Shown here: positions 17,474 to 26,174 of the stretch, piece by piece
Position numbering within the stretch: the stretch's first letter is position 1
Layout of the letters: each line of letters opens with the position of its first letter
From: Cellulomonas sp. RIT-PI-Y
GTDB lineage: Bacteria; Actinomycetota; Actinomycetes; Actinomycetales; Cellulomonadaceae
NCBI RefSeq assembly: GCF_025642745.1
Contig: NZ_JANZKP010000017.1
Location: 1 to 64,000, forward strand
Length of the DNA stretch: 64,000 nucleotides
Reading direction: 5' to 3'
Notes under the pieces: model-generated
What the model was told of the DNA's origin: nothing
The model's database searches: none
Seen by the model: only the letters and a program-made list of their open reading frames with translations
Program-made: the position numbers and the translations under genes

Positions 17474-17580
17474 GTCATCCCTCCCAGACGGTTTCGAGGT
17501 TCGTCTTCCCCAACGACCTCAGGCCCGGACTGGGCGGTACAGGTGGCACATGTTCCTGCGGCGTGCTGACCTGATCATGC

Positions 17581-17614
17581 CGCACATCGGGCGGCTCGCA
17601 CCACCCGATGTGCG
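17581..17614 (-). terminator. Terminator of def
   Basis: CGCACATCGGG (17581-17591) pairs perfectly with CCCGATGTGCG (17604-17614) over a 12-nt loop, 7 bp beyond the def stop on the minus strand. Confidence 0.7.
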
Positions 17615-17621
17615 TGTCGGA

Positions 17622-18110
17622 TCAGAACTGCTCGCGGATCGCGCGCATCGCCTTCTTGCGCACCGAGCGCTCCAGACGGTCGATGTAGAGGTGGCCGTCC
17701 AGGTGGTCGACCTCGTGCTGCAGGCAGCGCGCCATCAGCTCGACCCCCTCCACGACGACCTTCTTGCCGTCCAGATCCGTGCCCTCGACCCGCGCGTACC
17801 AGGCGCGCTTGGTCGGGAACCACAGCTCCGGGACCGACAGGCAGCCCTCGTCGCCGTCCTGGTACTCGTCCTCGCTGAGCTCGACGATCACCGGGTTCAG
17901 CACGTAGCCGAGCTCGTCGTCGATGTTCCAGGAGAACGCGCGCAGGCTCACGCCGATCTGGTTGGCGGCGAGTCCGGCCCGGCCGTCGGTGTCCACCGTC
18001 TCCAGGAGGTCCTCGACCAGACCGCGCACCCGGTCGTCGATCGTCGTCACCGGTTCGCACGGGGTGCGGAGCACCGGGTCGCCGACCACACGGATCTCTC
18101 TCATCGCCAT
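17622..18110 (-). CDS. def: Peptide deformylase
   Basis: The product has 162 residues. It removes the formyl group from new N-terminal methionines with a metal at the active site. All three motifs are present: GLAANQIG (46-53), EGCLS with metal-binding Cys90, and QHEVDHLDG with the two His ligands and Glu133. A second ATG two codons in (MREIRVVG) is an equally plausible start. It is monocistronic, with a terminator after it and the TetR-controlled exporter operon diverging upstream. Confidence 0.95.
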   Translation of the reverse strand: MAMREIRVVGDPVLRTPCEPVTTIDDRVRGLVEDLLETVDTDGRAGLAANQIGVSLRAFSWNIDDELGYVLNPVIVELSEDEYQDGDEGCLSVPELWFPTKRAWYARVEGTDLDGKKVVVEGVELMARCLQHEVDHLDGHLYIDRLERSVRKKAMRAIREQF

Positions 18111-18238
18111 GCGGGGATTCTTTCATGCCCCGCGCGCCGGCGAGGCGCGCGGGGGAGGTCACCGCGCGTCGGCGACGTCCGTGGCGGAGGTCACCGCGCC
18201 CGGGGGCGACAGCGAACCGGAGGGCGCGTAGCGTTTGT

Positions 18239-18252
18239 ACTGACCGGTCAGT
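18239..18252. promoter_or_regulatory. TetR-type operator of the exporter operon
   Basis: ACTGACCGGTCAGT is a perfect 14-bp palindrome 20 bp before the GTG of the ATPase gene. The TGACCGGTCA core is typical of TetR-family operators. The TetR gene at 21550 closes the same operon, so autoregulation is likely. Confidence 0.65.
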
Positions 18253-18271
18253 TTGATGGAGCGAGGCAGCG

Positions 18272-19324
18272 GTGACCGAGAGCGATCAGGAGCACGACGT
18301 GGCACAGCACGAGGAGCAGGCGGGGACGACTGCGACGCCGCACGCCGATGCCGATCCCGGTGCGGACCACGGCGGCGCCGACACGGGGCGCCACCGGGCC
18401 GACCACCGGAGCGGTTCCGCCACCGCGACCACCCACATCGCGACGGCGGGTCTCGCGGCCACGGATGTCGCGACGGCCGAGCGCGGGACCACGGATCTCC
18501 CGACGGCGGGTCCGCAGCGACCGGACCCGAAACCCGAGGACGCGGTGGGGACCCACCCGGACCTGGAGCAGGACTCCGCCACCGAGGAGACCGCCGCCAC
18601 CGCTGACGACGACACCGCGGACCTCGACGTCCCGCCGGCCGTCGTCGCCCGCGACCTCCGGTTGCACGGCTCACGCGGACCGGTCTACGGGCCGGTCGAC
18701 CTGGAGCTCACGGCCGGTGCGCTCACCCTGGTGCAGGGGCCGCAGGGCGCCGGGCGCTCCAGCCTGCTGCTGACCATCGCCGGGCGGATGACCCCGGACC
18801 GCGGTGGCGAGCTCACCGTGCTGGGCGAGTCGCTCCCCCGGCGCCGCAACGCGGTGCAGAAGCGGTCCGCCGTGGCCGGGTTCGACGGCATCGACGACCT
18901 GGACGAGTCGGTCACGGTCGGCGACCTGGTCCGGGAGCGGCTGCACTGGCTGTCGCCCTGGTACCGGCACACCGGCAGGGTCTCCCAGCAGCGGTTCGGC
19001 GAGCTGGCCGCGCCGGTGTTCGGCGAGCGGCCGCTGCCGCGGGTCGACTCGGTGGTCTGGGACCTGGACGAGGTGGACCGGATGCTGCTGCGGATCGCGC
19101 TGGCCATGACGCAGCACCCGGAGCTGCTGGTCGTCGACGACGTGGACCAGGTGCACGACACCGAACGGCGCCGCACCGTCTGGGCCCGCCTGGAGGCCCT
19201 GGCGGCCGACGGACTGACCGTGATCGCGACCGTCGCGTCGCTGGACGAGGCCGCCCGGGTGCCGTGGAGCACCCCGCCCCAGCTGGTCACCCTCGCGACC
19301 GGCCCGCACGCTCTTCCCGCCTGA
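18272..19324 (+). CDS. Degenerate ABC-type ATPase of a YhgE exporter
   Basis: The product has 350 residues from GTG behind GGAGCGAG. The first 115 residues are low-complexity and include three imperfect 10-residue repeats. An ABC nucleotide-binding domain follows. Its Walker A reads GPQGAGRSS (156-164) with Arg162 where Lys is normal. No LSGGQ signature is seen; 'EVDRMLLRIALAM' stands in its place. Walker B is LLVVDD, with Asp instead of the catalytic Glu. Such degenerate ATPases occur with YhgE/Pip membrane partners in actinobacteria. It precedes the YhgE gene by 19 bp. Whether it hydrolyses ATP is open. Confidence 0.75.
   Translation: MTESDQEHDVAQHEEQAGTTATPHADADPGADHGGADTGRHRADHRSGSATATTHIATAGLAATDVATAERGTTDLPTAGPQRPDPKPEDAVGTHPDLEQDSATEETAATADDDTADLDVPPAVVARDLRLHGSRGPVYGPVDLELTAGALTLVQGPQGAGRSSLLLTIAGRMTPDRGGELTVLGESLPRRRNAVQKRSAVAGFDGIDDLDESVTVGDLVRERLHWLSPWYRHTGRVSQQRFGELAAPVFGERPLPRVDSVVWDLDEVDRMLLRIALAMTQHPELLVVDDVDQVHDTERRRTVWARLEALAADGLTVIATVASLDEAARVPWSTPPQLVTLATGPHALPA
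18425..18514 (+). repeat. Three tandem 30-bp imperfect repeats inside the ATPase gene
   Basis: Units start at 18425, 18455 and 18485. Each encodes a variant of (A/G)TTxxxTA(G/E) in the disordered N-terminal tail. In-frame repeats of this kind can change copy number and alter tail length without breaking the gene. Confidence 0.7.
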
Positions 19325-19343
19325 CCTCCCCGGAGTCTGAGAG

Positions 19344-21536
19344 ATGTTCTCCTTCCTGACCGGCACCGAGCTGCGGCGCTTCCGTCGCGGGGTGCTGCCC
19401 AAGCTCGCCGTCGTGGCGATGATCTGCATCCCGCTGCTCTACGGCGCGCTCTACCTGTGGGCCTACTGGGACCCGACCGGGAACCTGGACCGGCTGCCGG
19501 TCGCCCTGGTCAACGCCGACACCGGCGCGACCACCGACGACGGCGAGCAGCTGACCGCCGGGGACGACGTGGTGACCGAGCTGGTCGACTCCGACGCGCT
19601 GGACTGGCGGCAGACCGACGCCGAGGACGCCGCCGCCGGGGTGAAGGACGGCACGTACTACTTCGCGGTGACCATCCCCGCCGAGTTCAGCACCGACATC
19701 GCCTCGGCGGCCGGGGACGACCCGGTGCCGGCGGAGCTGCAGGTGACCTACAACGACGCGAACTCCTACCTCGCGTCGACACTGGGCCGCAGCGCGATGA
19801 CCCAGATCCGGGCCGCGGTGTCCTCCACCATCGGCGAGCAGGCCGTGGACCAGGTGCTGGTCGGCCTCGGATCGGCCCGGGACGGCTTCGCGCAGGCGTC
19901 GGACGGCGCCCTCACGCTGAACGCGGCCTCCGGCGACCTCTCCGACGGCGCGCACCAGGTCGCCGACGGCGCGAGCACCGCGGCGGACGGCGCCCAGCGG
20001 CTCGCCTCCGGCGCGACCACCCTGGCGAACGGCACCACGCAGCTCGCCGACGGGACCGGACAGCTGGCGGACGGCACCCGGCAGCTGAGCGACGGCGCCT
20101 CCCAGCTCTCCAGCGGGATCGGCACGGCCGCCTCCGGCGCCTCGACCCTGGCGCAGAAGTCCACCGACCTGGCCTCCGGCGCGACCACCGCCGCGACGTC
20201 GTCGACCGACCTCGCCACCGGGGCGAAGCAGGTCAGCGACGGCGTGGACGAGCTCGCGGCGACACTCGGCCCGGTGGCGGCGGCACTGCCGGACGTCAGC
20301 ACGCAGCTGACGTCCGTGGGCACCCAGCTCCTGACGATGGCGGCACAGGCGGACGCCGCCGGTGACACCGAGACCGCGGACACGTTGCGCGCGACGGTCT
20401 CCGACCTCACGACGGCGACCGAACCGCTGACCAGCGCCTCGCTGGACGCGGGGAAGCTCTCCACGCTGGTCGCCGGGGCGCACGATCTCCGGGACGGCTC
20501 GGCCGACCTGTCCACCGGCCTCACGTCGCTCTCCACCGGCGCGGGTCAGCTCGCGACCGGGGCGCAGCAGCTCGCCGACGGGACGGGTCAGGCGGCCACC
20601 GCGGCGGCGACCCTGGCCTCGGGCGCCGCCACCCTGGACACCAACGTTGACACCCTCGACTCGAAGGTCGGCACTCTGGACTCGGGTGCCCAGGAGCTCG
20701 CCACCGGCGCCACCACCCTCGCCGACGGCACCAGCACCCTCGCGGACGGCTCCGCCGAGCTCGCGGACGGGTCGGACCAGATGATCGACGGTTCCCAGGA
20801 GCTCGCCGACAAGCTGGCCGACGGCGCGAGCCAACTGCCGGACGACGACGACACCACCCGGGCCCAGCGCGCGGACACCATCGCGACCCCGGTCCGGGCG
20901 GACGACACCGACATCGCCAGCTCGGCGACGATGGGCGAGGGCTTCGCACCCTTCTTCATCCCGCTCGCGCTGTTCGTCGGCGGGCTGATCACCTGGCTGC
21001 TGCTGCGCCCGCTGCCGAACCGCGCACTGGCCACCCCGGTGGCCGGCTGGCGGATCGCACTGTCCGGGTACTTCCCGGCCCTGGTGATCGGTGTCGCGCA
21101 GGTGGCCGTGCTGCTGGCGGTGGTGCACCTGGGCCTGGGGCTGAGCTGGTCGACCGCGGTGGGCACCTTCGCGTTCACCGTGCTGGTCGCGGCCGCGTTC
21201 CTGGCGGTGCAGCAGATGCTGACCGCGGTGCTCGGGTCGGCGGCCGGGAAGGTGGCGATCATCGCGCTGCTGATGATCCAGCTGACCTCGGCGTCCGGCA
21301 CCTACCCGGTGGAGACCACGCCGGAGATCTTCCGGGCGATGCACCCCTACCTGCCGATGACCTACGCGATCACCGGACTGCGCGAGCTGCTGACCGGCGG
21401 CACCGAGGGCCGGCTGTGGCTGTCGGTGGCCGCACTGGCCGCGTTCTCGATCGGGTCGCTGGCGGTCACCGCCTGGCGGGCGGGTCGGATGCGGACCTGG
21501 ACGCTCAGTCGCCTGCACCCGGCGCTGACCATCTGA
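19344..21536 (+). CDS. YhgE/Pip-family membrane protein
   Basis: The product has 730 residues. One N-terminal membrane helix (about 18-38) is followed by the family's extracellular domain ('PVALVNADTGATTDDGEQL', 'FAVTIPAEFSTDIASAA', 'VTYNDANSYLASTLG'). A long region of repeating LxxGAxxLxxGT-type heptads (about 190-510) should form a long helical rod outside the cell. Five or six membrane helices occupy 535-715 and resemble the permease part of ABC-2 exporters. The family includes the phage infection protein and exporters of lipids or drugs. It is sandwiched between the ATPase and TetR genes. The substrate is unknown. Confidence 0.85.
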   Translation: MFSFLTGTELRRFRRGVLPKLAVVAMICIPLLYGALYLWAYWDPTGNLDRLPVALVNADTGATTDDGEQLTAGDDVVTELVDSDALDWRQTDAEDAAAGVKDGTYYFAVTIPAEFSTDIASAAGDDPVPAELQVTYNDANSYLASTLGRSAMTQIRAAVSSTIGEQAVDQVLVGLGSARDGFAQASDGALTLNAASGDLSDGAHQVADGASTAADGAQRLASGATTLANGTTQLADGTGQLADGTRQLSDGASQLSSGIGTAASGASTLAQKSTDLASGATTAATSSTDLATGAKQVSDGVDELAATLGPVAAALPDVSTQLTSVGTQLLTMAAQADAAGDTETADTLRATVSDLTTATEPLTSASLDAGKLSTLVAGAHDLRDGSADLSTGLTSLSTGAGQLATGAQQLADGTGQAATAAATLASGAATLDTNVDTLDSKVGTLDSGAQELATGATTLADGTSTLADGSAELADGSDQMIDGSQELADKLADGASQLPDDDDTTRAQRADTIATPVRADDTDIASSATMGEGFAPFFIPLALFVGGLITWLLLRPLPNRALATPVAGWRIALSGYFPALVIGVAQVAVLLAVVHLGLGLSWSTAVGTFAFTVLVAAAFLAVQQMLTAVLGSAAGKVAIIALLMIQLTSASGTYPVETTPEIFRAMHPYLPMTYAITGLRELLTGGTEGRLWLSVAALAAFSIGSLAVTAWRAGRMRTWTLSRLHPALTI

Positions 21537-21549
21537 GACGCTGTGCAGC

Positions 21550-22113
21550 ATGAGTGACACCGCCGCCACCCTGACCACCCGGGAGGCGATCCAGCGAGCC
21601 GCGATCGCGCTGATCGCCGACCGCGGGTTCACCGCCACGTCGGTGGACGACATCGCGGCCGAGGCCGGGGTGGCCAAGGGGTCGGTGTTCTACAACTTCG
21701 GGTCCAAGACCGCGCTGTTCGAGACCCTGATCGACGACGGCGTGGAGCGACTGACCAGCTCGCTGCGCGCGGCCCGCCAGGGGCTGTCCGGACGCCGGGC
21801 GATCGGCGCTCTGGTGCACGAGCTGCTGGAGCAGATCCACACCCACCCGGACTTCGCCAAGCTGATGACGGCCGAGGTCTTCCGCACCGGACGGGAGTGG
21901 GAGGACTCGATCCGGCAGGTGCGGGACCGCTCGTTCGCGGTGTTCGCGGAGGTGGTGGCGGAGAGCTGGCCGCAGCGCGACCCGTCCCTCACGGCGGCGA
22001 CGCTGTTCGGCGCCACCCTGGTCGCAGGGCTGGAGTGGCTGGCGTTCCAGCCCGAGCGCTCTATCGTCGAGGTCCGGCGCGCGGTGCTGTCCACCCTCCT
22101 CGACCCCCTCTGA
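21550..22113 (+). CDS. TetR-family repressor
   Basis: The product has 187 residues. The N-terminal helix-turn-helix is typical: AIQRAAIALIADRGFTATSVDDIAAEAGVAKGSVFYNFGSK in consecutive segments. A C-terminal ligand-binding helical domain follows. The gene starts 13 bp after the YhgE gene and should sense a substrate of the exporter. Its target is probably the palindrome at 18239-18252. Confidence 0.92.
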   Translation: MSDTAATLTTREAIQRAAIALIADRGFTATSVDDIAAEAGVAKGSVFYNFGSKTALFETLIDDGVERLTSSLRAARQGLSGRRAIGALVHELLEQIHTHPDFAKLMTAEVFRTGREWEDSIRQVRDRSFAVFAEVVAESWPQRDPSLTAATLFGATLVAGLEWLAFQPERSIVEVRRAVLSTLLDPL

Positions 22114-22181
22114 CCCCGGGGGTTCTCTCCGGCACGTCGGACCGGTCGAGCTCGGCAGTCCACGCCGGGAACAGGGTGGCC

Positions 22182-22238
22182 AACTGCCGACCTCGGGTCG
22201 AACTGCCGACCTCGGGCCGGGCTGCCGACCTCAGCGTG
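22182..22238. repeat. Three tandem 19-bp intergenic repeats
   Basis: AACTGCCGACCTCGGGTCG, the same with CCG at the end, and a diverged third copy (GGCTGCCGACCTCAGCGTG) follow each other directly. An inverted, partial copy (GAGCTCGGCAGT) lies upstream at about 22148. The repeats fill the gap between the tetR stop and the bldC terminator. Confidence 0.65.
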
Positions 22239-22272
22239 CGTCCTGCGCCGTGGCTGAGCACGGCGCAGGACG

Positions 22273-22313
22273 CGGAACGGCCCCGCTGCCCTGAGGGCGG
22301 CGGGGCCGTTCCG
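22273..22313. terminator. Terminator between convergent tetR and bldC
   Basis: CGGAACGGCCCCGC..GCCC pairs with GGGC..GCGGGGCCGTTCCG with a 3-nt loop (19-bp stem, one mismatch at most). It serves both convergent genes. Confidence 0.85.
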
Positions 22314-22325
22314 GTCGGATTCAGC

Positions 22326-22544
22326 TCAGGCGCGAGCGCCCATCTGGTGCGGGACGGCGCTCAGCAGCTCCATGACCTCGGACTCGAGGAAACGGCGGTG
22401 GCCGCCGAGGGTCCGGACGGCGGAGAGCTTGCCGGCCTGGGCCCAGCGGGTGACGGTCTTCGGGTCGACCCGGAACATCACCGCGACCTCACCGGGGGTG
22501 AGCAGCGCGGAAGCCTGGGGGCGGGTCTCGAGGGGGAAGGCCAT
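22326..22544 (-). CDS. bldC: BldC, MerR-like DNA-binding protein
   Basis: The product has 72 residues and consists only of a MerR-type winged helix: LLTPGEVAVMFRVDPKTV followed by TRWAQAGKLSAVRTLGGHRRF. It is nearly identical in layout to Streptomyces BldC, which controls development genes by binding direct repeats. Non-sporulating Micrococcales also keep it. The ribosome site is CTAGGAG, 6 bp before ATG. A promoter-like pair and a Crp-like site lie upstream. Confidence 0.95.
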   Translation of the reverse strand: MAFPLETRPQASALLTPGEVAVMFRVDPKTVTRWAQAGKLSAVRTLGGHRRFLESEVMELLSAVPHQMGARA

Positions 22545-22646
22545 GATGACTCCTAGTCGGTTCGGTAGCCCGGCTGACCTTCGAGGGTCCCGTGGCTTTG
22601 CGTCCCCACCTCGCGGCGGGTTTGCCGTTGTCGCTCAACAGGAGGA

Positions 22647-22676
22647 AAGCTATCCCGAAAACGGACAGATCGGCAA
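22647..22676 (-). promoter_or_regulatory. Candidate bldC promoter
   Basis: On the minus strand TTGCCG (-35) and TAGCTT (-10) are spaced by 18 bp. The predicted start gives a 5' leader of roughly 95 nt before bldC. This is the best sigma-A-like pair in the 225-bp gap to kdpE. Confidence 0.4.
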
Positions 22677-22758
22677 GTACCGCCCGAGTAGGGACAGAAC
22701 CGCAGGTGGGAGCCCTGGCAAGCGATTGCCCGGCAGGCCACCGCATCGGGTGAACAGA

Positions 22759-22774
22759 TGTGACCTGCGTCACT
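22759..22774. promoter_or_regulatory. Crp/GlxR-like binding site
   Basis: TGTGACCTGCGTCACT matches the Crp/GlxR consensus TGTGA-N6-TCACA in 9 of 10 conserved positions. It overlaps the last codon of kdpE and is about 85 bp upstream of the candidate bldC -35 box, a normal activator position. Confidence 0.45.
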
Positions 22775-23519
22775 TCTGGTCGGTGTCGGAGCCCCCGACC
22801 CGTTCCTGCTGGTCAGCGGCAAGGGTGCCAGCACCTGTCGGGTCGAACCGGTAGCCCATCCCGGGCTCGGTGAGCAGGAAGCGCGGCGTCGCAGGGTCGG
22901 GTTCGAGCTTCTTGCGGAGCTGGGACAGATAGAGCCGGAGGTACCCGGTGTCGGTGACGTGCTCCGAGCCCCAGATGTCCGACAGCAGGGTCTGCCGGGT
23001 CACCAGCCGCCCGGCATTGCGGACCAGGATCTCCAGCACGCGCCACTCGGTCGGGGTGAGGCGGACCGGGGCTCCGGCCCGGGTCACCGTGGTCGCGGTG
23101 AGGTCGACGACGGCGTCCCCGATCCGGATCAGCGGTTCGGCGTCCCGGGCCGCCGCTCCCCCGTCGGCGCGGCGACCCAGCGCACGGATCCGGGCCAGCA
23201 GCTCGTCGATGTTGAACGGCTTGGTCACGTAGTCGTCCGCACCCACGTCCAGCGCCTCGACCTTGTCCGCGGACCCGGTGCGGCCGGAGACCACCAGGAT
23301 CGGTGCGGCCGTCCAGCCGCGCAGCCCGGCGATCACCTCCACCCCGTCCAGGTTCGGCATGCCGAGGTCGATCAGGTACAGGTCCGGCTTGTGCTCGACC
23401 GCGCGGTTCACCGCCTGGACGCCGTCGGTCGCGACGATCACCTCATAACCGCGGGCCCGCAGGGTGATCCGGAGGGCGCGCAGGATCTGCGGGTCGTCGT
23501 CGGCGATCAGGATCTTCAT
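22770..23519 (-). CDS. kdpE: KdpE response regulator
   Basis: The product has 249 residues and belongs to the OmpR/PhoB class. The receiver domain (1-120) has the acidic pair in IADDD, phospho-acceptor Asp in LIDLGMP and conserved Lys in VTKPF. The C-terminal winged helix contains LTPTEWRVLEILVRNAG and TGYLRLYLSQLRKKLE. It overlaps kdpD by 4 bp on the same strand. The normal targets are the kdpFABC potassium pump genes, which are not adjacent on either side. Confidence 0.93.
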   Translation of the reverse strand: MKILIADDDPQILRALRITLRARGYEVIVATDGVQAVNRAVEHKPDLYLIDLGMPNLDGVEVIAGLRGWTAAPILVVSGRTGSADKVEALDVGADDYVTKPFNIDELLARIRALGRRADGGAAARDAEPLIRIGDAVVDLTATTVTRAGAPVRLTPTEWRVLEILVRNAGRLVTRQTLLSDIWGSEHVTDTGYLRLYLSQLRKKLEPDPATPRFLLTEPGMGYRFDPTGAGTLAADQQERVGGSDTDQK

Positions 23520-26011
23520 CGGGCGCTCCCTCGGTCGGGCTCGGCGATCGGCAGGGACACCACCATGGTCAGGCCGCCACCGGGGGTGTCCTCCGGGGTG
23601 AGCGTGCCGCCCATCCCCTCGGTGAAGCCGCGGGACAGCGCGAGGCCGAGGCCGAGGCCGGTGAGGTTGTCGGTGTCGCCCAGCCGCTGGAACGGCACGA
23701 ACAGGCCCTCGCGATGGTCCGGGGCGACACCGGGGCCGTGATCGGTCATCCGGATCTCCACCCGGTCGCCGAACCCGCTGGTGCTCACCCGGGGGCGGTC
23801 CGGGTCGAACCGCACCGCGTTCGCCAGGATGTTCACCAGCACGCGGCGCAGCAGGGCGGGATCGGCGGCCACCGGCGGAAGCGCGGGATCGAGGTCGAGC
23901 TCGACGTCGTCCGGGCCGAGTCCCAGCTCGTCGAGCGCGGGCAGGATCACGTCCTCGACGTCGGTCGGCAGCCGGGTCACCCCGAGCACCCCGGCCTGCA
24001 GGCGGGTGACGTCCAGCAGGTCGGTGACCAGGGCGGTCAGGGTACCCAGCGACTCGTCGGCCGTGGCCAGCAGCTCCGCGCGGTCGGCCGGGGACCAGTC
24101 GACGTCCGACTGCCGCAGCGAGCCGATGGCGGTGGTGGCCGCGGTCAGCGGACGGCGCAGGTCGTGGCTGACCGCGGACAGCAGGGCGGACCGGACCTGG
24201 TCGGTCTCCACCAGCGGTCCGACCTCCTCGGCGGTGGCGCGCAGCCGTTGCTGCTCCAGGGCGGCGGCGATCTGGGAGACCACCACCGCGAGCAGCCGGG
24301 CGCCCGCGTCGTCCGGATCGGGGCCGATCCGGTCCAGCACGGTGCGGTCGTCGACCGGGACGGTCCGCACGTCGGCGTCGTCCGCCCAGTCGCCGTCGGC
24401 CGCCAGCACCGTCCCGTCCACCGACCGCAGCCGTACCGCGGTCAGGCCGAAGGACTCCCGGGCGCGGGCCAGCAGTGCCGCCACCGCGTCCTGTCCGCGC
24501 AGCACGCCCCCGGCGACCGTGGTCAGCAGCTCCGACTCGGCGGTGGCCCGTTCGGCGGCCCGGGTGCGGCGCGCCGCCTGGTCCACCACGTAGGAGACCA
24601 GCACCGCGTTCAGGATGTAGAGCAGCAGCGCGACGACATGTCTCGGGTCGCCGACGGTGATGGTGTGCAGCGGCTCGATGAAGAAGTAGTCCAAGGTCAG
24701 CCCGGACAGCACCGCGGCGAACAGGGCGGGCCAGAGGCCGCCGACCAGGGCGACCACCACGACCAGCAGCTGATAGGCCAGCACGTCCCCGACCAGGGTG
24801 TCCTCGGTGCGGGTGGCGCGCAGCACGGCGGTCAGCACGGGTCCGGCGACCAGCGCGAGCAGCAGGCCGAGCACCCGTCGGCGCACGGTCAGCGCCCCGC
24901 CCAGCGGCGGCAGCACCCGTCGGCGGCCACCGGCCGCCTCGTGGTTGACGATGTGCACGTCGATCGGCCCGGCGGCCCGGATGACGGTGGCACCGATCCC
25001 CGGCCCGGACACCAGTGCGGACAGCCGGCTCCGGCGGCTGATCCCGATCACCAGCTGGGTGGCGTCGGCGGCGCGGGCGAAGTCGACCAGCGTCTGCGGC
25101 ACGTCCTCCCCCACCACCTGGTGGAAGCTGCCGCCCAGCTCCTCGGCGAGCGCCGCCTGCGCCGTGAGTGCCCCCGGATCGGAGTCCCGCAGGCCGCTGT
25201 GCGTGGTCACGTGCACCGCGACCAGTTCGCCCCCGGCGCTCCGGGCCGCGATCCGGGCGCCGCGACGCAGCAGGGTCTCGCCCTCCGGACCACCGGTCAG
25301 CGCCACGACCACCCGCTCCCGGGCCTCCCACGGGGCGTCGATCGCGTGCTCGGCGCGGTAGCGGCGCAGCGCGGAGTCCACCTCGTCCGCCAGCCAGAGC
25401 AGGGCCAGCTCGCGCAGGGCGGTGAGGTTGCCGAGCCGGAAGTAGTGCGACAGCGCCGCGTCCACCCGCTCGGCCGGGTACACCTGCCCGTCGGCCAGCC
25501 GGTCCCGCAGCGACTGGGGCGCCAGGTCCACCAGCTCGACCTGGTCCGCCGCGCGCAGCCGGGCGTCCGGCACCGTCTCGCGCTGGGGCACCCCGGTGAT
25601 GGTGCGCACCACGTCGTTCAGCGACTCGATGTGCTGGATGTTCACCGTGGTCAGGACGTGGATCCCCGCGTCCAGCAGCTCCTGGACGTCCTGCCACCGC
25701 TTGGCGTTGCGGGAGCCGGGGGCATTGGTGTGCGCGAACTCGTCGACCAGGGCGACCTCGGGTGCTCGGGCCAGCACCGCGTCCAGGTCCAGCTCGTCCA
25801 GCCCGACACCGCGGTGCTCGACCCGGCGACGCGGCACCACCTCCAGCCCCTCGACCAGGGCGGCCGTGGCGGCGCGGCCGTGGGTCTCCACCACGGCGAC
25901 CACCACGTCCTTGCCCTCCGCGCGCAGATCCCGGCCCGCCTCCAGCATCGCGTAGGTCTTCCCCACACCCGGGGCGGCACCGAGCAGCACCCGCAGTCGG
26001 CCGCGCCTCAT
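23516..26011 (-). CDS. kdpD: KdpD sensor histidine kinase
   Basis: The product has 831 residues. ATG at 26011 was chosen because the family begins just before 'LRVLLGAAPGVGKTYAML'; the frame runs 44 codons further without family sequence. In order there are the KdpD N-terminal domain with Walker A (GAAPGVGKT) and DEFAHTNAPGSRN, a universal-stress-like domain (about 225-350), four membrane helices (about 370-470), a GAF-like region, HisKA with phospho-His in SAVSHDLRRPL, and an ATPase domain with NILANAVRF and GLGLALSRGF. It senses potassium limitation or ionic stress and phosphorylates KdpE. It is shorter than the E. coli protein (894) but complete. Confidence 0.93.
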   Translation of the reverse strand: MRRGRLRVLLGAAPGVGKTYAMLEAGRDLRAEGKDVVVAVVETHGRAATAALVEGLEVVPRRRVEHRGVGLDELDLDAVLARAPEVALVDEFAHTNAPGSRNAKRWQDVQELLDAGIHVLTTVNIQHIESLNDVVRTITGVPQRETVPDARLRAADQVELVDLAPQSLRDRLADGQVYPAERVDAALSHYFRLGNLTALRELALLWLADEVDSALRRYRAEHAIDAPWEARERVVVALTGGPEGETLLRRGARIAARSAGGELVAVHVTTHSGLRDSDPGALTAQAALAEELGGSFHQVVGEDVPQTLVDFARAADATQLVIGISRRSRLSALVSGPGIGATVIRAAGPIDVHIVNHEAAGGRRRVLPPLGGALTVRRRVLGLLLALVAGPVLTAVLRATRTEDTLVGDVLAYQLLVVVVALVGGLWPALFAAVLSGLTLDYFFIEPLHTITVGDPRHVVALLLYILNAVLVSYVVDQAARRTRAAERATAESELLTTVAGGVLRGQDAVAALLARARESFGLTAVRLRSVDGTVLAADGDWADDADVRTVPVDDRTVLDRIGPDPDDAGARLLAVVVSQIAAALEQQRLRATAEEVGPLVETDQVRSALLSAVSHDLRRPLTAATTAIGSLRQSDVDWSPADRAELLATADESLGTLTALVTDLLDVTRLQAGVLGVTRLPTDVEDVILPALDELGLGPDDVELDLDPALPPVAADPALLRRVLVNILANAVRFDPDRPRVSTSGFGDRVEIRMTDHGPGVAPDHREGLFVPFQRLGDTDNLTGLGLGLALSRGFTEGMGGTLTPEDTPGGGLTMVVSLPIAEPDRGSAR

Positions 26012-26174
26012 CGCGCGTCGGGTGCAACGAGTGCCAGGCCGAGCGCCAGCACGTTCACGGTCGGCTCCCTCGGATCGCCCAGTCGCCTGTCGGCGATCGT
26101 AGCCCCGGCCAGGGCCGCGACCCGGCTCCGGGTGGCCGTGCATCCCGGCCGCGCCCGGTCGACCGGGCGGCCGC

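Noticed and set aside
19900-20900. Repeated blocks that could suggest a repeat array in the YhgE gene
   Set aside because: They are codons of LxxGAxxLxxGT protein heptads within an intact gene, not a CRISPR or satellite array.
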